NCBI GenBank assembly: GCA_038749025.1
Contig: JBCDIL010000004.1
Coordinates: forward strand, 124,001 to 188,000
DNA from: JBCAXA01 sp038749025
Lineage (GTDB): Bacteria > Pseudomonadota > Gammaproteobacteria > Steroidobacterales > Woeseiaceae
Reading direction: 5' to 3'
DNA: 64,000 nt
Position numbers and translations under genes: made by a program. This document shows positions 62,089-64,000 of the stretch, piece after piece. Numbering within the stretch: position 1 is the stretch's first letter; each line of letters opens with the position of its first letter. Under the pieces are notes generated by a model. The model made no database searches, was not told the DNA's origin, and saw only the letters and a list, made by a program, of their open reading frames with translations.

Positions 62089-62643
62089 CTAAAACCGAAA
62101 CTGCACGCCGACGATAAGACCGTTGTCGAGCGTGAATTCACCACCGGGATCGCTATCGACACGAATGTAACGAGCGCCAAGGTACACATCGGCGTCGCGC
62201 AAAACGTTGTAACTGACACGAGCCCCTAACTCGACGAATTCCTCAAGGTCACCGAAGCCGAGGACATCTGGCGCATAATAGAGTTCAGCGGCAATACTGA
62301 ACCGGTTTGCGTTGGGGATCTCGTAGTGGACGAATCCGCCGACAGCGACAGCAAACTCATCGTCAGCGTCACCGTCGGGCGCGAGCCATACGACGCGGCC
62401 GCCGAGCCCCGCCGTTAGCGGCGCTGAGCTGGCGGCTTCATCGACTAGATGCGCACCAAGGTGGACCATCTCACCGCGATCTTGATGCGCGAGGACACCG
62501 GCGTCCCAGCGTCCGCGCTGGCCGAATTCGGCACCACCAGAGAGCCGAAATGCATCGTCATTGACGTTTAGGTCGAGAACCGACTCGGCCATAACCGGCG
62601 AGCTGACACAAAAACCCAGCAGCACAAGCCGCCTAGCTGTCAT
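62089..62643 (-). CDS. YfaZ-family outer-membrane protein
   Basis: A 184-residue exported protein with a signal peptide (MTARRLVLLGFCVSSPVMAES) and alternating beta strands ending in aromatic FRF (NGLIVGVQFRF), as outer-membrane barrels do. The pattern LSGGAEFGQRGRWDAGVLAHQD and VELGARVSYNVLRDADVYLGARY suggests the YfaZ family. I chose the ATG at 62643; 62658 would add five residues. It converges on no gene, 22 bp before yebC. Function is unknown. Confidence 0.78.
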   Translation of the reverse strand: MTARRLVLLGFCVSSPVMAESVLDLNVNDDAFRLSGGAEFGQRGRWDAGVLAHQDRGEMVHLGAHLVDEAASSAPLTAGLGGRVVWLAPDGDADDEFAVAVGGFVHYEIPNANRFSIAAELYYAPDVLGFGDLEEFVELGARVSYNVLRDADVYLGARYIRVDSDPGGEFTLDNGLIVGVQFRF

Positions 62644-62744
62644 TTTGAAGTGGACCATGAACCCGTTGGAGACCTCTATCGGCGCGAACTCCCGCAGTAA
62701 GCGAGTATCATAACGAACATCGAATTCAGGGGACACTGAGTGCC

Positions 62745-64000
62745 ATGGCTCGCGCCGCTGACGCCATTACGCTTGCCGATAGCTGTCACTCGTTCGCCGT
62801 GGCGCGAGCGAACACCGTTGAGCGGCCCGACATTGCACGGGAAATCGACGTTACGACCGCCTTGATGGCGAAGCTAGTCGATGACCCGATGTTGCATGGC
62901 GCCGCTGCACTAAGCCCGATCGTTCGTGACGAAATAGTCACAACAACCGATATCAAAACGGAGTTCGGCGCCGATGTCGCCGCGTTTTGCGAGCAACTCT
63001 TGCGACTGCAAAAACTCACGCAGACGCACTCGTTGGACCTCAGCGGTCGCTCGCAACCGGAACAAGCGGAACCGTTGCGACGCTTGTTGCTTGCCGTTGT
63101 CAGTGATGTTCGGCTCGTGCTGATCGTCTTGTGTGAGAAAGTGCACGCTATGCGAGCCGCGCGGGATCTCGATCACGACGAGCGCCAACGAATCGCGATC
63201 GAGACCCAAAATCTCTACGCGCCACTCGCGAATCGTCTGGGCGTTTGGCAACTGAAGTGGGAACTCGAGGACTTGAGTTTTCGCTTCCTGCAACCCGACG
63301 ACTACCGCGCCGTCGCCAAAGCCCTGAAAGCACGACGGGCCGATCGCGAGGCTTACCTTGAGCAGGTCAAGACCGAGCTCGGCAACGCGCTTCGCGACGT
63401 GGGTATCGAGGCCACGATTAGTTCGCGTCCCAAGCACATCTATAGCATCTACCGAAAGATAAAACGCAAAGGGAGTTCTATCGAGTCGCTATCGGATCTT
63501 CGCGCCGTGCGCCTGTTGGTCGATGATGTGCAGACTTGCTACGCGGCACTCGGTGTGGTGCATCAACTGTGGTCATACCTACCGCAGGAATTTGATGACT
63601 ACATTGCCAACCCGAAAGCGAACGCGTACCAGTCCCTGCATACCGCGGTCATCGGCCCGCATCAACTGACCCTTGAAGTGCAGATTCGTACCCATGATAT
63701 GCACACACATGCCGAGCTCGGCGTTGCCGCCCATTGGCGCTACAAAGAAGGCGGCGCGTCGCAACCCGCATTCGAACAGAAAATTCGTTGGCTGCGTCAG
63801 TTGCTCGAGCCAAGCGGCGAGCGTGACAGCGAGTTCCTCGAACAAGTCCGCGAGGATATTCTTGAGGACCGCGTCTACGCGATCAGTCCTAAAGGTGACA
63901 TCGTCGACTTACCGGCTGGCGCGACACCGTTAGATTTCGCCTACCAAGTGCATACCGAGGTCGGCCACCGCTGTCGCGGTGCGACCGTTGACGGGCGGAT
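62745..64000 (+). CDS. relA: RelA-type (p)ppGpp synthetase, N-terminal part (runs off the window)
   Basis: RelA makes ppGpp on ribosomes during amino-acid starvation. About 418 residues are visible, from the ATG at 62745. The N-terminal hydrolase domain has lost the HD motif (LHGAAALSP in place of HDVVED), so it should be synthetase-only. The synthetase domain shows SRPKHIYSIYRKIKRKG, LRAVRLLVDDVQ, the EFDD acidic motif typical of RelA rather than the RxKD of SpoT, and YQSLHTAV. A TGS domain starts near 63880 (VYAISPKGDIVDLPAGATPLDFAYQVH). Confidence 0.94.
   Translation, partial: MARAADAITLADSCHSFAVARANTVERPDIAREIDVTTALMAKLVDDPMLHGAAALSPIVRDEIVTTTDIKTEFGADVAAFCEQLLRLQKLTQTHSLDLSGRSQPEQAEPLRRLLLAVVSDVRLVLIVLCEKVHAMRAARDLDHDERQRIAIETQNLYAPLANRLGVWQLKWELEDLSFRFLQPDDYRAVAKALKARRADREAYLEQVKTELGNALRDVGIEATISSRPKHIYSIYRKIKRKGSSIESLSDLRAVRLLVDDVQTCYAALGVVHQLWSYLPQEFDDYIANPKANAYQSLHTAVIGPHQLTLEVQIRTHDMHTHAELGVAAHWRYKEGGASQPAFEQKIRWLRQLLEPSGERDSEFLEQVREDILEDRVYAISPKGDIVDLPAGATPLDFAYQVHTEVGHRCRGATVDGR

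Overview
This 64 kb window is a chromosomal segment of a gammaproteobacterium. The evidence is System I cytochrome c maturation (ccmABC), the order yebC-ruvCAB-ybgC-tolQRAB-pal-cpoB-queE-queC-tRNA-Lys, uvrC-pgsA-tRNA-Gly(GCC), purB beside nudJ-mnmA, a PhoP/PhoQ-type pair, a fused thrA, and a RelA-type ppGpp synthetase. The DNA is GC-rich and nearly all of it is coding. Class II DAHP synthase, fused CysNC and class II fumarase suggest a non-enteric lineage, but the order cannot be fixed from this sequence. I see no phage, transposon, integrase or CRISPR array.

Layout. 1-1715: ccmC (cut by the window edge), ccmB and ccmA on the minus strand. 1985-3802: an FHA-domain protein with a degenerate P-loop and a small membrane-anchored protein. 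3853-4024: tRNA-Leu(UAA) and tRNA-Cys(GCA). 4102-9725: an HpcH/HpaI lyase with a MaoC hydratase, an APC permease, and cysD-cysNC for making PAPS. 9733-14756: an HDOD protein coupled to a 1383-residue propeller/PAS/GGDEF/EAL protein. 14846-16354: ilvE, two tandem ~157 bp repeats carrying copies of a tRNA 3' end, and tRNA-Gly. 16391-20791: pgsA, uvrC, a family 5 uracil-DNA glycosylase and icd. 20872-26405: rluE, class II DAHP synthase, a lysine-catabolic pair and a one-domain asparaginase. 26533-33172: a PepSY-PhoP-PhoQ-HrpA gene string and a glycine-zipper protein. 33268-43488: mazG, a CoA-type Nudix gene, fumC, purB, nudJ, mnmA, acnA and a broken sirtuin gene. 43495-52288: DUF2333, YgjP-like, TPR, TatD and NERD proteins and thrABC. 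52401-64000: a copied tRNA-Lys tail, tRNA-Lys, queCE, the Tol-Pal system, ruvABC, yebC, yfaZ and the start of relA.

Most of the window is core metabolism and envelope maintenance: TCA enzymes (icd, fumC, acnA), amino-acid synthesis (thrABC, ilvE, DAHP synthase), tRNA modification (mnmA, queC, queE), DNA repair (uvrC, UDG, ruvABC) and Tol-Pal. Many neighbouring genes overlap by four bases as NTGA, with ATG, GTG, TTG and probably CTG starts, which points to widespread translational coupling.

The most unusual signal is at the tRNA genes. Downstream of tRNA-Gly lie two tandem ~157 bp units, each bounded by a copy of the tRNA 3' end, each with an identical terminator hairpin and a 70-nt core that differs at one base. 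Downstream of tRNA-Lys a 25-nt copy of that tRNA's 3' end recurs after a structured 107-nt spacer. The layout recalls the E. coli tyrT/rtT repeats, but the sequences are linked to other tRNAs. The tRNA-Gly is also separated by about 12 kb from the tRNA-Cys and tRNA-Leu genes that adjoin it in E. coli.
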